A stretch of DNA of 64,000 bases, taken from positions 17,980,001 to 18,044,000 of the forward strand of contig CM060734.1 in NCBI GenBank assembly GCA_030704615.1, written 5' to 3'. Origin of the DNA: Takakia lepidozioides. Taxonomy: Eukaryota > Streptophyta > Takakiopsida > Takakiales > Takakiaceae. Both the position numbers and the translations under genes were made by a program. This document shows positions 46,306 to 57,111 of the stretch, piece by piece; within the stretch, counting starts at the first letter, position 1; the number at the start of each line of letters is the position of its first letter. The notes beneath the pieces are model-generated. The model did no database searches and had not been told where the DNA came from. It worked only from the letters and a program-made list of their open reading frames with translations.

Positions 46306-47034
46306 TGTCGCGGCCGTTTGCCTTGAGGGCAGGGGGGGTCGGGACATGTGAGGGGCTGCCCCTGTGGTGGGGGCAGCGGCAGCGATAGGATGGGGGGGCT
46401 GAAGCACCCTTGAGTGCCCAAGGCACTCAAGGAGGCGGAGGCGCTCACTAGGTGGAGCCCCGCATACCGGGTTGCGGTGGGGGTGGCTCCACAAGGGGTG
46501 GTGGTAGCTTAGCGGGACTTAGTGGGGGTGGCATAGGACTCACCATGGGGGCAGAGACCTCGTGGTGGGAGTCGTGGGGAGTCTTGGGACTCATCACGGT
46601 CCATAGGGGCTGTGATGAGTGGGCCAAGACTCACCGCGACTCATCACCGGGAGTCGAGGGTTTTCGTGGTGGTTCGCCATAAAATGGCATGGCTGGTTGT
46701 GAAACCCCCGCGGACAGCTACAGAAGTATATATAAGGGAGTAGTAACCCCGAGAACGGTGCAAGCCCGTTGGTGACCAAAAACTAGTGAGTGAGCGAGCG
46801 AGCCGGAAAGCGACCAAAGAGTGGGGAGCTGTTCCGGACTGCCATCTACCAAAGGGAATTCCACTAGGCCCAAATAGGTGGAGGGTTTAGTGGGGGAGCG
46901 AAGGGGGACCGTTATGTCCCGGTGAGCAGCCGAAGCTCCAAGTTGGCCCGGCGGCCAGGTTGGGAGTCAGGCGCGCGCATCAAAGCGAGTAACTATGACT
47001 TGAAGGGGAGTTTACCGAAGTGAGGTGCGCGACA
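46306..47034 (+). repeat. 5' LTR of copy B
   Basis: Begins TGTCGCG and ends CGCGACA, a 7-bp perfect inverted repeat. It contains a CTTGAGTGCC stem-loop at 46410-46432 and a cluster of GAGTC/GACTC words at 46540-46660. Confidence 0.95.
46727..46736 (+). promoter_or_regulatory. TATA box in the 5' LTR of copy B
   Basis: TATATATAAG, conserved in all four LTRs of the family (52960-52969 in the 3' LTR, with a minor variant in copy A). It predicts the U3/R border about 30 bp downstream. Confidence 0.7.
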
Positions 47035-47036
47035 CT

Positions 47037-47048
47037 TGGTATCAGAGC
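47037..47048 (+). other. Primer binding site of copy B (initiator tRNA-Met)
   Basis: TGGTATCAGAGC, two bases after the LTR. Confidence 0.93.
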
Positions 47049-47089
47049 TTAGAGTTCAGTACGCGATCGTCCTTGGGATTGGCCTCATC

Positions 47090-48604
47090 ATGGGGTCGGG
47101 CAAGCCAAAGCGAAAGCGGAACGGCCCAAAAGATGATGATCCTGGTGAGCCCGATGGGGGCGACGTGTCACCGAGGCGGCCGTTTGAGGAAGCGATGCAT
47201 GTTTCCGAAAACGAGGCCGCTCAAGAGCGGGAGGAATCCGAGGAGTCGAAGCCCGAGGAATCCTTGAGAGCTCCGACAAACCAAGAGATGCCTCCCATGC
47301 CGGCAGCCTTTTGGGAAGGGTTGTTGGCGCAGTTTGGCGGGACGTTGAAAGACGTGTTGAAGGCGGCTAATGCCACTTCCACTAAGGCAAAGTTTAAGGT
47401 GAAGCCTAAGGAACCCGGCACCTTCGAGGGCGTCCGAAATCGGAAGGCACTCAACACCTGGCTCCTGGAGCTAGAGCAGTACTTCCGGGCGACCAAGTTG
47501 AGTGACGAGGATCGGGTGGAAGTGGCTCCCACCTATTTGAGGGGCTATGCTCAACAATGGTGGCAGAAACGCCTTCACGACCGAGGTCCAAGTCCGGAAA
47601 CCTTGAACTGGAGTGGGTTCAAGGAATTGATGAAGAGACAGTTTGTGCCCCTCAATGCGTTCTGGCTTGCCCGGGACAAGATGAGGAATTTGAAGCAAAC
47701 AGATGACATTCGGGGATATGTCCAGGCTTTCAATGTGCTGTTGCTCGAAGTCGCGGATATGGCGGAACCAGAAATGGTCTTCAACTTTGTGGCAGGGTTG
47801 GCCCCATGGGCCAGGCGGAAGTTGGAGGAGAAGCCACCTAAGACTTTGAACGAGGCAATTGAGAGGGCTGAATGTTTCTCAGATGTCACTAGGGGTGAAA
47901 GACAAGGCCGTACGGAGTCGAACCACAAGAAGACCCGGCGGGAAGGTGACTCCTTCAGACCGGAAAAGAAGTGGGATAGGCCACGCGGCGACAACAGCAT
48001 GTGGAAATCGAAGGGAGGGCCATCACAAGTCAAGGCGGCACCCTGTGCTTCGAAAGGAAAAGCGGGTGGAGCGGCCTATGGCGGACAGAAGGCAACCTTT
48101 GATGGAGTGTGTTTCAATTGTGGGGAGCCCGGGCACATGGCCAAGAAGTGCACGAAGCCCCGGCAATTGAACATGACTCGGGCGACCACAGAACTGTCGG
48201 AAGATACCATCAGTCGCTTGGTGGAAGCGGTGGTCGCCAGGACTTGCAAGGTAGGCAAATATTCTTGTAAGTTGTATCAGGAAACTGGCGCATTGCGTAA
48301 AGGGAGTCACTTATTGTTCGTGGATGGGATAATATCCGGAACTAACGTGTCATTGTTGGTGGACACAGGAGCGTCGCACTCCTTCATGACACCGGCAACG
48401 GCACAAAAACTGGGACTCCCGACAACTGACGTAGGGGCCTCTATTGAGGTGCGTTCTGCCAAAGGAGAACCGCAATTGGCGACGAGGTTGGCGTTCGATG
48501 TTCCTCTTCAACTGGGGAGTTGGGAGGGACGTGAGAACTTCACCGTCTGCGAGATCGATGGAGTGGATCTCATTTTGGGGATGACCTTTTTGAGCAAATC
48601 CTGA
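47090..48604 (+). CDS. Gag-protease part of copy B polyprotein
   Basis: ATG 47090 (MGSGKPKRKRNG) is chosen because it is the first ATG after the primer site; the frame is open from 47036. A charged N-part is followed by the gag core (WLLELEQYFRATKLSDEDRV, YLRGYAQQWWQKRL), a CCHC knuckle CFNCGEPGHMAKKC (about 48109-48150) and the aspartic protease LLVDTGASHSF (about 48352). The frame stops at TGA 48602, in the same frame as the following RT. Copy A has GGA here, so the TGA is a nonsense mutation splitting one gag-pol frame, not its natural end. Confidence 0.9.
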   Translation: MGSGKPKRKRNGPKDDDPGEPDGGDVSPRRPFEEAMHVSENEAAQEREESEESKPEESLRAPTNQEMPPMPAAFWEGLLAQFGGTLKDVLKAANATSTKAKFKVKPKEPGTFEGVRNRKALNTWLLELEQYFRATKLSDEDRVEVAPTYLRGYAQQWWQKRLHDRGPSPETLNWSGFKELMKRQFVPLNAFWLARDKMRNLKQTDDIRGYVQAFNVLLLEVADMAEPEMVFNFVAGLAPWARRKLEEKPPKTLNEAIERAECFSDVTRGERQGRTESNHKKTRREGDSFRPEKKWDRPRGDNSMWKSKGGPSQVKAAPCASKGKAGGAAYGGQKATFDGVCFNCGEPGHMAKKCTKPRQLNMTRATTELSEDTISRLVEAVVARTCKVGKYSCKLYQETGALRKGSHLLFVDGIISGTNVSLLVDTGASHSFMTPATAQKLGLPTTDVGASIEVRSAKGEPQLATRLAFDVPLQLGSWEGRENFTVCEIDGVDLILGMTFLSKS

Positions 48605-50734
48605 GCGGTCATAGATGGCCGCAAGAGGGTAGTCACGCTGCCATGTTGGAATGGTGGCGAGGTCTTACGAGTTTCGGAAACACCCAAACCCGTGGGAGGG
48701 CGAATAAACCTTCTATCAGCAAGGGAGTGGGCCGTGGAGGAGGCACACGAGCCCCAGTTTTTGCTCTACATTAGAGAAGTGAAGGGAGAAGGCGATGGAG
48801 AGCCGAGCCCAGATTGGATCAAGGGGATTTTGGAGAAATACCATGATGTGATGCCGGAGGATTTGCCAAGCGGCTTGCCACCGCGAAGAGGAGTTGACCA
48901 CAAGATTGAGGTGATACCGGGATCGGAACCGCCTGCCAAGGCGCCCTACCGGTTGAGCCACAGAGAGTTGGTCGAGCTGAAGACTCAGCTCAAAGATCTA
49001 ATGTCAAAGGGGTACATCCGGCCGAGTAAGTCACCTTACGGAGCCCCGGTGCTATTTGCAGATAAAAAGGATGGGACGCTGCGGATGTGTGTCGACTACA
49101 GGGCTATGAATAAGGTGACTATCAAAAACCGGTACCCTTTGCCAAGGATCCACGACCTTTTCGATCGATTGGCAGGAGCGAAGTATTTCAGCCGGATCGA
49201 TCTGCGCTCCGACTATCATCAAATTCGAGTGGCGGAAGGAGATGAGGAGAAGACCGCGTGCAGGACAAGGTATGGTTCATATGAGTTCTTGGTGATGCCT
49301 TTTGGGCTCACCAATGCACCAGCGACATTTAGCACGCTGATGAACAACCTTTTTCAGGAGTGGTTGGATGACTTTGTGATCGTGTACATGGACGACATCT
49401 TGGTGTACTCGAAAACAAAGGAGGAGCACCTGGAGCACCTGAAAAGGGTGTTCCAAAAATTGCGAGAAGGGAAGCTGTATGCCAAAGTTTCAAAGTGTGA
49501 ATTCGGGGTCACAAAAGTGGAGTTCCTGGGGCATGTGATTACACAGGATGGGATCAAAATGGATGATAGAAAGGTGAGGGCGATCTTGGACTGGGAGCCT
49601 CCGACTTCGGTCTCGGGAGTGCGATCCTTCCTTGGACTCGCCTCCTATTACCGGAAGTATGTGAGAAATTTCGCCAAGATCGCGGGGCCGTTGTCAGACC
49701 TTCTGTGTAAATCTAAAGTCTGGGCATGGAACACCTTTTGTGGCCAAGCTTTTGCTGAATTGAAGCAGCGGATGGCGGAAGCTCCAGTCTTGAAAATCCC
49801 GGAGTTCGATCGTCCGTTCGAGATACATACAGATGCGTCGGACTTCGCGATTGGGGGTGTACTGATGCAAGATGGACGTCCAGTGGCTTACGAAAGTAAA
49901 AAACTGAATGAAGTGGAGCGACGGTGGCCGACGCACGAGAAAGAGATGAAGGCGGCGGTGCACTGCCTTGAGCTTTGGCGCCACTATGTTGGTTCCAACC
50001 CAGTGAAGGTGTTCACGGATAATGTCACGGTGAAGTATTTTCCCACGCAGCCCAAGTTGTCCCCAAAACAACTTAGGTGGCAAGATACTTTGGCGGTGTT
50101 CGACGTGGATATCCAGTACAAACCGGGGCGAGACAACGTGGTGGCCGATGCTTTAAGTAGAAAGCAGCAGCTCTTGTTGGTGTACAAGCGCGAGACGACG
50201 CTTCAAAGGAAGATCCGGAAGGCTTGTCGGAAGGATGAGCTGGCAAAGTCCGTGATGCAGGACTTGAGGATAGGGGTTAAATCGCATTTCCACTTGCAAA
50301 ATGGACTGCTCCGGTATAAGCAAAAGCGTCTCTACGTGCCGAAGGGAGGGATCAGAGATAGCCTCTTGAGAGAATGCCATGATAGCCCGCTTGCGGGCCA
50401 CGGCGGAGCCAAGCGCACTGCGGCACTCTTGAAGAAAGAGTATTTCTGGCCCAAACTGAGGGAGGAGGCAGAGGAGTATGTCAAGACATGCACCACATGC
50501 CAACAAAACCGGAGCGAGTACAAAAAGCAAGCGGGGCTGTTACAACCTTTGCCGATTCCAGAGGGGACTTGGGAAAGCGTTTCGATGGATTTCATGACTG
50601 CTATGCCGCTGTCAAAGGATTCGATGCAATCATGGTGGTGGTGGATAGGTTCAGTAAAATGGGCCATTTCATCCCCACCAAGGAAACGGCAACGGCGCAG
50701 GAGACAGGGCGACTTTACTTCGCCCACGTCTTAA
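48605..50734 (+). pseudogene. RT, RNase H and integrase N-part of copy B
   Basis: Same frame as gag. RT motifs: [56 protein letters not shown] and YMDDILVYS (catalytic, about 49389). Then RNase H ([14 protein letters not shown]; Glu and Asp in the downstream KVFTDN and NVVADALSR) and the integrase HHCC box (H-x-GH...C-x2-C, near 50400-50510) with the first catalytic Asp in [11 protein letters not shown] one-base loss near 50619 shifts the frame; the shifted frame ends at 50734. Confidence 0.92.
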
Positions 50735-51651
50735 AGCATCATGGAGTCCCGAAGGATATTGTCTCGGACCGCGATCCAAAGTTTACGAGTAAATTTTGGA
50801 GGGCACTTTGGAAGAAGATGGGGACGAGGCTGAAGATAAGCACCGCCTTCCGACCTACGACCGACGGCCAAACAGAAAGAGTGAATTCCGTAGTGAAGCA
50901 AATCTTGCGGAATTACGTGTCGGCAGACCAAACAGACTAGGTGGAACACTTAGACGCGACAGAGTTCTGTTATAATAACACAGAACACTCCGCAACGGGA
51001 GTTTCCCCTTTCGTATTGGTCTATGGAAAAGCACCTCTGGTGCCGACAAGTTGGGCCGCCCAGGACGTTGAGGAACCGGCAGTAGCGGCAGTACTGGAAG
51101 AACGCGAGTGTTTGTTGAAGCTCGCAAAGTACAACATTGCCAAAGCTAGGAAACGGTATGAAAGGCAGGCGAATCGGAAGCGGAGGGAAATGAAGTTTGA
51201 GGCAAGCACAGAGGTCTGGTTGAACATCAAGAATTTCTGACTACCTCCGGAAGTCAGTCCGAAGTTCGTACCTCCGTATGCGGGACCCTTTCGCATTCGG
51301 AAGGTCATGAATGAGGATGTGTATGAATTGGAGCTGCCGGCAAACAGCAAGGTGCACCCAGTATTCCATGTCTCCCTTTTGAAGCCTTACTTCAAAGATG
51401 AAGTGCGTCCGAATCGGCATCAAGTGTTGCGTCCGCCACCTATGTTGTTGGATCATGAAAATGAACCTGAGTACGAGGTGGAGGCAATACTTAAGTCGAG
51501 GAGGTTCAAGAACCGAGAAACGGAGTATCTCGTCAAATGGAAGGGCTATCATCAGGTGGAGGCATCTTGGGTGCGTGCCTCAGAAATGGGAAACGCATCC
51601 GAGGCGGTTGCAGTTTTCGAAGGGCGACCTCAAAAGCGGAAGAAGCATTGA
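50620..51651 (+). pseudogene. Integrase core and chromodomain of copy B, split by two stops
   Basis: After the shift the frame continues [31 protein letters not shown] (second catalytic Asp) and TDGQTERVN (Glu). TAG 50938 replaces the Trp codon expected after DQTD. TGA 51238 follows NIKNF. The C-part (51307-51651) is a chromodomain: EYEVEAILKSRRFKNRETEY, LVKWKGYHQVEASW. The chromodomain places the element among chromoviruses and is thought to guide integration to heterochromatin. Confidence 0.92.
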
Positions 51652-52554
51652 TGGGGACATCAACCTTGGAGCGTGGGGGAGGAAATGCATGCTTAGCCCG
51701 GCTGAGCTAGCTTAGGAATCTGATTGCAAAAACTTGTATTGTACAAAACGTGCTATAAATGAAATGGCTTCCAAATGTTGTGCGTTCTATTTTGTTTGGA
51801 ATGGTGATGCATGGTATGGGTGGCTAGTGTGTAGAATGCATGCTAGCTTATAATAGTGGGAGAGGTAAATTGGGTTAACCGTGTGTTTGCGTAGTGCCGA
51901 AATCGGGTGACCCCCATCCAAGGGGCAAGGAAACTTGTGCCTTCTTTGGGAGTTCACGTGCTAGTGCGCACCTGGCGCGTGCGCGTACTATAACTGCGCT
52001 ACCGAGAGGGTTGCCTTGTAGTGCGGGCTAACGCGGAAGCTACGTGCTTCCGTTCACGTACTATAATCGTGTAGCCTCGGGACGAAGTCGTAGTGCGGCT
52101 TCGGCGTGTTCCCGTACCTCAGGCCAGCATTCCAAGGCGGACACAATTGTAGTGATTGGGGCGCACGGTTGGTTCAAGGTTATCTTCCTAGTCAAAGAGG
52201 GTTCCAGGTGAACCCTTGCTCAAGGTGATGCCAAAAGCGGCATCATGAGCGGTCGCAAGCAATGTTGTTGCAGTAAGGCGATTCGATCCTCGGGGAGGAT
52301 CGTTCCTTGGCCTTGAAGTAGGCCAAGAAGAGTGCACTGGGAGGCTTGACAGGCTCCACCCTTGACCGGGACTTGGAGGAAGTCGGCCGAACTAGCTAGT
52401 GGAGAGTAGAGTCAAGTGTGGGGTTTGGTTCTTTGCCATGGGACGCCATGGTACGGAAACAAACTCCTTGATGTGGGACGCCACAACTTGGATGTTCGTT
52501 TCTACAAAATGGACAAGTCGATGAGGACATCGACTCCCTGTTGGTAGGGGTGTG
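51652..52554 (+). other. 3' untranslated region of copy B
   Basis: About 900 bp without a frame, ending in GGTAGGGGTG just before the 3' LTR, a weak polypurine tract. 52262-52554 matches copy A 680-970. Confidence 0.75.
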
Positions 52555-53267
52555 TGTCGCGGCCCTTTGCCTTGAGGGCAGGGGGGGTCGGGACACGTGA
52601 GGGGCTGCCCCTGTGGTGGGGGCAGCGGCAGCGATAGGATGGGGGGCTGAAGCACCCTTGAGTGCCCAAGGCACTCAAGGAGGCGGATGCGCTCACTAGG
52701 TGGAGCCCCGCACACCGGGTTGCGGTGGGGGTGGCTCCACAAGGGGTGGTGGTAGCTTAGCGGGACTTAGTGGGGGTGGCATAGGACTCACCATGGGGGC
52801 GGAGACCTCGTGGTGGGAGTCGTGGGGAGTCTTGGGACTCATCACGGTCCATAGGGGCCGTGATGAGTGGGCCTCATCACCGGGAGTCGAGGGTTTTCGT
52901 GGTGGTTCGCCATAAAATGGCATGGCTGGTTGTGAAACCCCCGCGGACAGCTACAGAAGTATATATAAGGGAGTAGTAACCCCGAGAACGGTGCAAGCCC
53001 GTTGGTGACCAAAAACTAGTGAGTGAGCGAGCGAGCCGGAAAGCGACCAAAGAGTGGGGAGCTGTTCCGGACTGCCATCTACCAAAGGGAATTCCACTAG
53101 GCCCAAATAGGTGGAGGGTTTAGTGGGGGAGCAAAGGGGGACCGTTATGTCCCGGTGAGCAGCCGAAGCTCCAAGTTGGCCCGGCGGCCAGGTTGGGAGT
53201 CAGGCGCGCGCATCAAAGCGAGTAACTATGACTTGAAGGGGAGTTTACCGAAGTGAGGTGCGCGACA
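52555..53267 (+). repeat. 3' LTR of copy B
   Basis: 713 bp, TGTCGCG to CGCGACA. Relative to the 5' LTR it lacks a 15-bp piece (AAGACTCACCGCGAC) near 52873 and one G. Confidence 0.95.
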
Positions 53268-53705
53268 TTGCTGCCCACTCCAAAAGTCTGCTCACCACAC
53301 TTCCACCTCATCCCTGCAACTTATGCTAATCCAGCGTCCCAACGGACTCATGGACATGGTACCTCCCAGACTAGGTACCAGACCCAGCAGTCCTAGCCTC
53401 GGCAGCGTACTGCTCGCACATTCAAGCTCAGCAGACTCGGGTGCACAGTGCATGGAAAAATTGACACCATTGTGTCCATTGAGTTTAGTGACAACATTAC
53501 AAAACATGCCAGCACCCACAGTACACAAAAGTGCTCATCACCACTGGAATAGTAAGCGAAAAGACTCGCATTTTTTATTTCGGTACATAGACTTCACAGG
53601 ACAAGTACATCATACTCATGAGAGCAGTTTCTCTACATTGTCCAACCCCCGCACGATATACTGGGCACACTGCATTCGCTGCCCAAGTGCAAACTTGAAA
53701 GTAAA
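53268..53705. other. Continuation of MULE-2 flank after the retrotransposon
   Basis: A few AGTCTGCTC and CCCAACGGACTCATGG words of the same family as 46106-46305, then unique sequence. No gene. Confidence 0.5.
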
Positions 53706-53894
53706 CTAGTCCTTCGTGAAAGGTGTTCCTCTCTCTGGCTTTGCAGTCTTGGAGACATTTGCTCTGACTTTTACCCACTCATAAAACACTTGAATGAATG
53801 ACATGACGTAAAAGCCACACTCCCAGCTGAATGGTTGCTGGGGCACATCAGGCGCGTGGAATTGAAATGCTTGGACAATCTCATGCCACCACAT
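53706..53894 (-). pseudogene. Ulp1-like SUMO protease fragment (C-terminal catalytic part)
   Basis: Minus strand: HAPDVPQQPFSWECGFYVMS, then FIQVFYEWVK. The Q...C-G arrangement (oxyanion Gln, catalytic Cys in ECGFYVM) is the C-terminal signature of C48 (Ulp1/SENP) peptidases. The upstream His and Asp parts are not seen. Plant MULEs of the Kaonashi type carry Ulp1-like genes, and this piece lies convergent to and downstream of the MULE-2 transposase once copy B is removed, so it may be MULE-2 cargo. Confidence 0.6.
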
Positions 53895-53935
53895 GACCCA
53901 GGACCCCCCTTCTATAGTTTAGTAGGCTATAATGG

Positions 53936-54020
53936 ACAACATCCAACATATACCTATGTGGTTTGGATCCACAACCACTTATAAAGCCGTCCGGTGCCTT
54001 AACCACTGGGCCATCTATTG
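53936..54020 (-). mobile_element. Possible tRNA-derived SINE head
   Basis: On the minus strand TGGCCCAGTGG (54003-54013) fits the pol III A box and GGATCCAAACC (53960-53970) is a weaker B box 32 bp on. No poly-A tail or target duplication was established. Confidence 0.35.
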
Positions 54021-54599
54021 GATGCCTAAGAACTTTCGAGTCCTTGGGGGGGGGTTTGGAAAACTTCGTTGCCCTGATCACGGCCATTAGAAGGTGTCCA
54101 CCAGTGTTTTGCGGTTTGGTTTTTTTTATAACCGGCGGTTCCGATGGCTTCAAATTCTAGGAAACTAATGACCTGCGGTTGCGGTTATTAACTTTTATAC
54201 AACTATATATAACCTGTGGTTCAAGTTACTTACAAAAATCTTAAGTTTTCATCAAATAACGGTAGGTATTGGGCATGTCTTAAAAGGTTCTTTGCTTGGT
54301 TATTTGAATGCCCGACCTCCACCGGTTCTTAACTGTATCAGTTAATTTATTTTTTCACATCCGCCGATTATATATATAGAGAGAACCGGATAGATAAACG
54401 TCGGGTATTAGAGAAATTAAAATAACTGCCCAACATTGGTGTCCATCTTCCAAGTGAAAAGCAGTAGTCATTTGCGGGTGAAGAGACACCGTAAATTACG
54501 TCTACTTCGACAAGAGTCTTCATCTCCTCTCTTGAAACATAAGAACTTTGGCGACGCTCGTGGAGGTCTGCCGTACCTCCCCGCTTCCGTCTTTCTTCC

Positions 54600-55950
54600 T
54601 CCAATCGTTGACTTTGAATGTGAAGATGTCGTATTTTTCTTGCCGCGTGACCTATCTCACTCTCTAGATGGAAGGAATCACCTTCCCACCAGGTCTTCTT
54701 GTGGTTAAGCTTCGTACGGCTTGCTTTGTCACTCCTTGAGATATTTGAGAAGCATTCAGCACTTTCACTTCGTTTAAAATCTACGGAGGCCTTGGTAAAT
54801 GCACAGATGGGTGGACCAAAAACTATGTAATATGCAGTTTTTGCAATGACCTCCCTCCATGGTTTTATCCATATTTGTCCAACAACTCAATATTTCATCT
54901 AATCTATATGGTGTAGGGTTTCTAACTACAATAGGTATGTATACTAACTGTTAGATTGCAAAAACAATCATGTACCAGATAGCTATATTAAAGTTGATTA
55001 CTATGGACTGCAGATGTTAATACACATAAAATCTTTTGGACTGAGAAAACATCATGTACACTCATATAATGGCACAACGGAAACACACTAGGGATACCAT
55101 TTTTAAATCCAACCCGAATCCACTTTTATATGGACTAGTTACTTTACGAATTTGAGAGCTATGGACTATTTTACACCTAAAAACAAAATTGTCCATAGCA
55201 TCTTATGTTTTGGGGTGTCATCTTTTATTAAAAAGACATACAAACCTATAATCTAGAGTGGTCATGTGGTATATGGACAAGTGGTTGTAAACTCTAACTT
55301 TTGACGTCTAAATGTTTTTTCAAATTAAAGATTAAAATATCTAGTAAAGAATATTTTCAATGTTTTGGGGGGGGGGAGACTCTTTACTAAACACATTAGA
55401 TATACTATTATCTATTTTCCTAAAAATAAACTAAAAGCAATAGGCTCCAAAAAAAAAATCCGTGGACTTCCGATGGACTCAACATCTGCCGCTTTTGGTT
55501 CACCCATTCGTGCAACTGCCCGTGTCTCTTTATTTTTGTTTGGCCCACGAAATTGAAGACCATTTATGGTTTGGGCCATGTCTCAAACTTTAATCAACAG
55601 CACGGGAAAGACTTGAATGAAACCTAACGTCGTCTGTTTGGTTGAGATTTTTCAATGTCTTGAGCAAGGCAAGACACATTGAGGGGCACAAACTATTTCT
55701 TCATGAGATCATTGAACTCACTCCAGCTAATTAACTCCACGCCGACTCTTGATCCTGAAGGCATTTTTGTCACCATTGTAAATGGCATTACCCCTCAAAT
55801 AAATGGGCGTCACTTTCAAGTTCCACTCGATCACCGTCACTTATTTTGGCTGCTCAGAAATATTGTCCCAGCTCAATATTTGCAACCTTCAGACCGTTAT
55901 GTTGAGCCCACAGCCCAAATTAGAGGTTTACTATTTCATAAGCCATGAAC
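54600..55950 (-). pseudogene. Strongly diverged gypsy gag relic, split by an insertion
   Basis: Two blocks, 54640-54799 and 55540-55900, align on the minus strand with copy A gag at 3485-3620 and 3655-3990 (for example TCTTCTTGTGGTT and CATTGTAAATGG...CCCCTCAAATA). The family is the same but the copy is far older. 54160-54600 is AT-rich without a gene. Confidence 0.75.
54800..55514. mobile_element. 715-bp inverted-repeat insertion (MITE-like) in the gag relic
   Basis: Left end TGCACAGATGGGTGGACCAA; right end, reverse complement, TGCACGAATGGGTGAACCAA. It interrupts an otherwise collinear gag relic and is very AT-rich inside. No clear target duplication. Confidence 0.65.
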
Positions 55951-56964
55951 TATGAGCATTGAGTGGAAGTCTAAGATAATTGGTTTTTATGAGCGGAAAT
56001 TTGAAAATGAGGAAATGCTGCAAACAAACAAAATACTAAAATATTAATTTTCAAGTACACCAATTCATTTGTGTTAACATTCAGCTTATATTTTCTCTTA
56101 TCTGCTCATGGAAAAGACAAAGGAGATGGTATTGCTGAAGTTATCCACATGAAAAATAACAACGCATTTCACAGGAGGCACACCATCTGCCAAGACACAT
56201 ACACGAACTTTCCAAAGAAAAAGAACAGATTTCCGTAGTAGTGTTGGGAAATGCGGCGCCACATTTCTAACAAGTTGTGTTGAACTAGTCATGGGGTCTA
56301 GGCGATACTCGAGGAGAAAACAGGTTGGTTTGTAAACAGTATGAGAAATTCGGCACGCAGATTTGTGAAATGTACGTGAGAATAGTCATATCCGGTGGGC
56401 AATACTTGGAGCAAATAGATTGGACAATGAACAAAGTTTGTAAATGCGGCTCTGAATTTTCAGAATAGTCGTACAAATATTTTTGGAAAATATTATTATT
56501 ATAATTATTAATATGTTTCTCCAACCTGCAAAATGCGACGTTGTATTTCATATACATGGACAACTTGGATATATATATGTCTCATATTATTTGATAGTTT
56601 TCGGCCAGAGGCCCCACGGTTTGGGAGATCTCACCGTTACAAAACAAACAAAACAAACAAACTAACTACCTTGCTGCATATATTGATATGTACATGGTGT
56701 CATTGTGTCACATCATCGTCATCGATGTCATCGTTGTTAGCCACGTCATAGTCGTGGTCTCATAATGTTTGGACCTGCAGTGTGGGAGATACGAAATTTC
56801 AAGTACTTTTGGTCGCTGGAAATTCGTGAAAAATAGCAAAGTGGGCTTTCGTTGAACAATGACGTGGAGATCTCCCAAACTGCAGGGTCTATGGATACAT
56901 AGGGGATTGCACTTGGACTTACATGACACTGGACACTTGGGCCAACGGCACAGGCTACCCTAGT
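55951..56964. other. No recognised gene
   Basis: AT-rich. No motif-bearing frame. Confidence 0.5.
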
Positions 56965-57110
56965 TAGTAATAAATCAAGACGTGGAAGGCAATTGAAATT
57001 ATAAAAATACATTAAAAAAAAACTGTAGGACTAGGAAACACAATCTCGCCCTATAAGGAATAGGCATCGAATTCTCTCCTTGCCAGTAGGACACAAAAAA
57101 ACTCCTTTGA
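56965..57110 (+). repeat. Diverged copy of the 27790-27930 repeat
   Basis: Shares GGAAGGCAATT, CTCGCCCTA and GCCGGTAGGA-like words in the same order. Probably a piece of the same retroelement LTR. Confidence 0.6.
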
Positions 57111-57111
57111 G

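Larger units (their letters stand above)
46306..53267 (+). mobile_element. Ty3/gypsy chromovirus-type retrotransposon, copy B, full-length
   Basis: 6,962 bp with both LTRs (729 and 713 bp), primer site, gag-pol and a chromodomain. Flanking pentamers ctgct (46301-46305) and ttgct (53268-53272) agree at four of five bases, as expected for an aged 5-bp target duplication. The LTRs differ by at least seven substitutions and two indels (about 1%). The coding region carries three stops and one frameshift, so it is structurally complete but not functional. It is inserted in the CAGTC-repeat zone next to MULE-2. Confidence 0.95.

Noticed and set aside
48602-48604. Programmed stop readthrough between gag-protease and RT in copy B
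   Set aside because: Copy A has GGA at the same codon and one continuous frame, so the TGA is a mutation.
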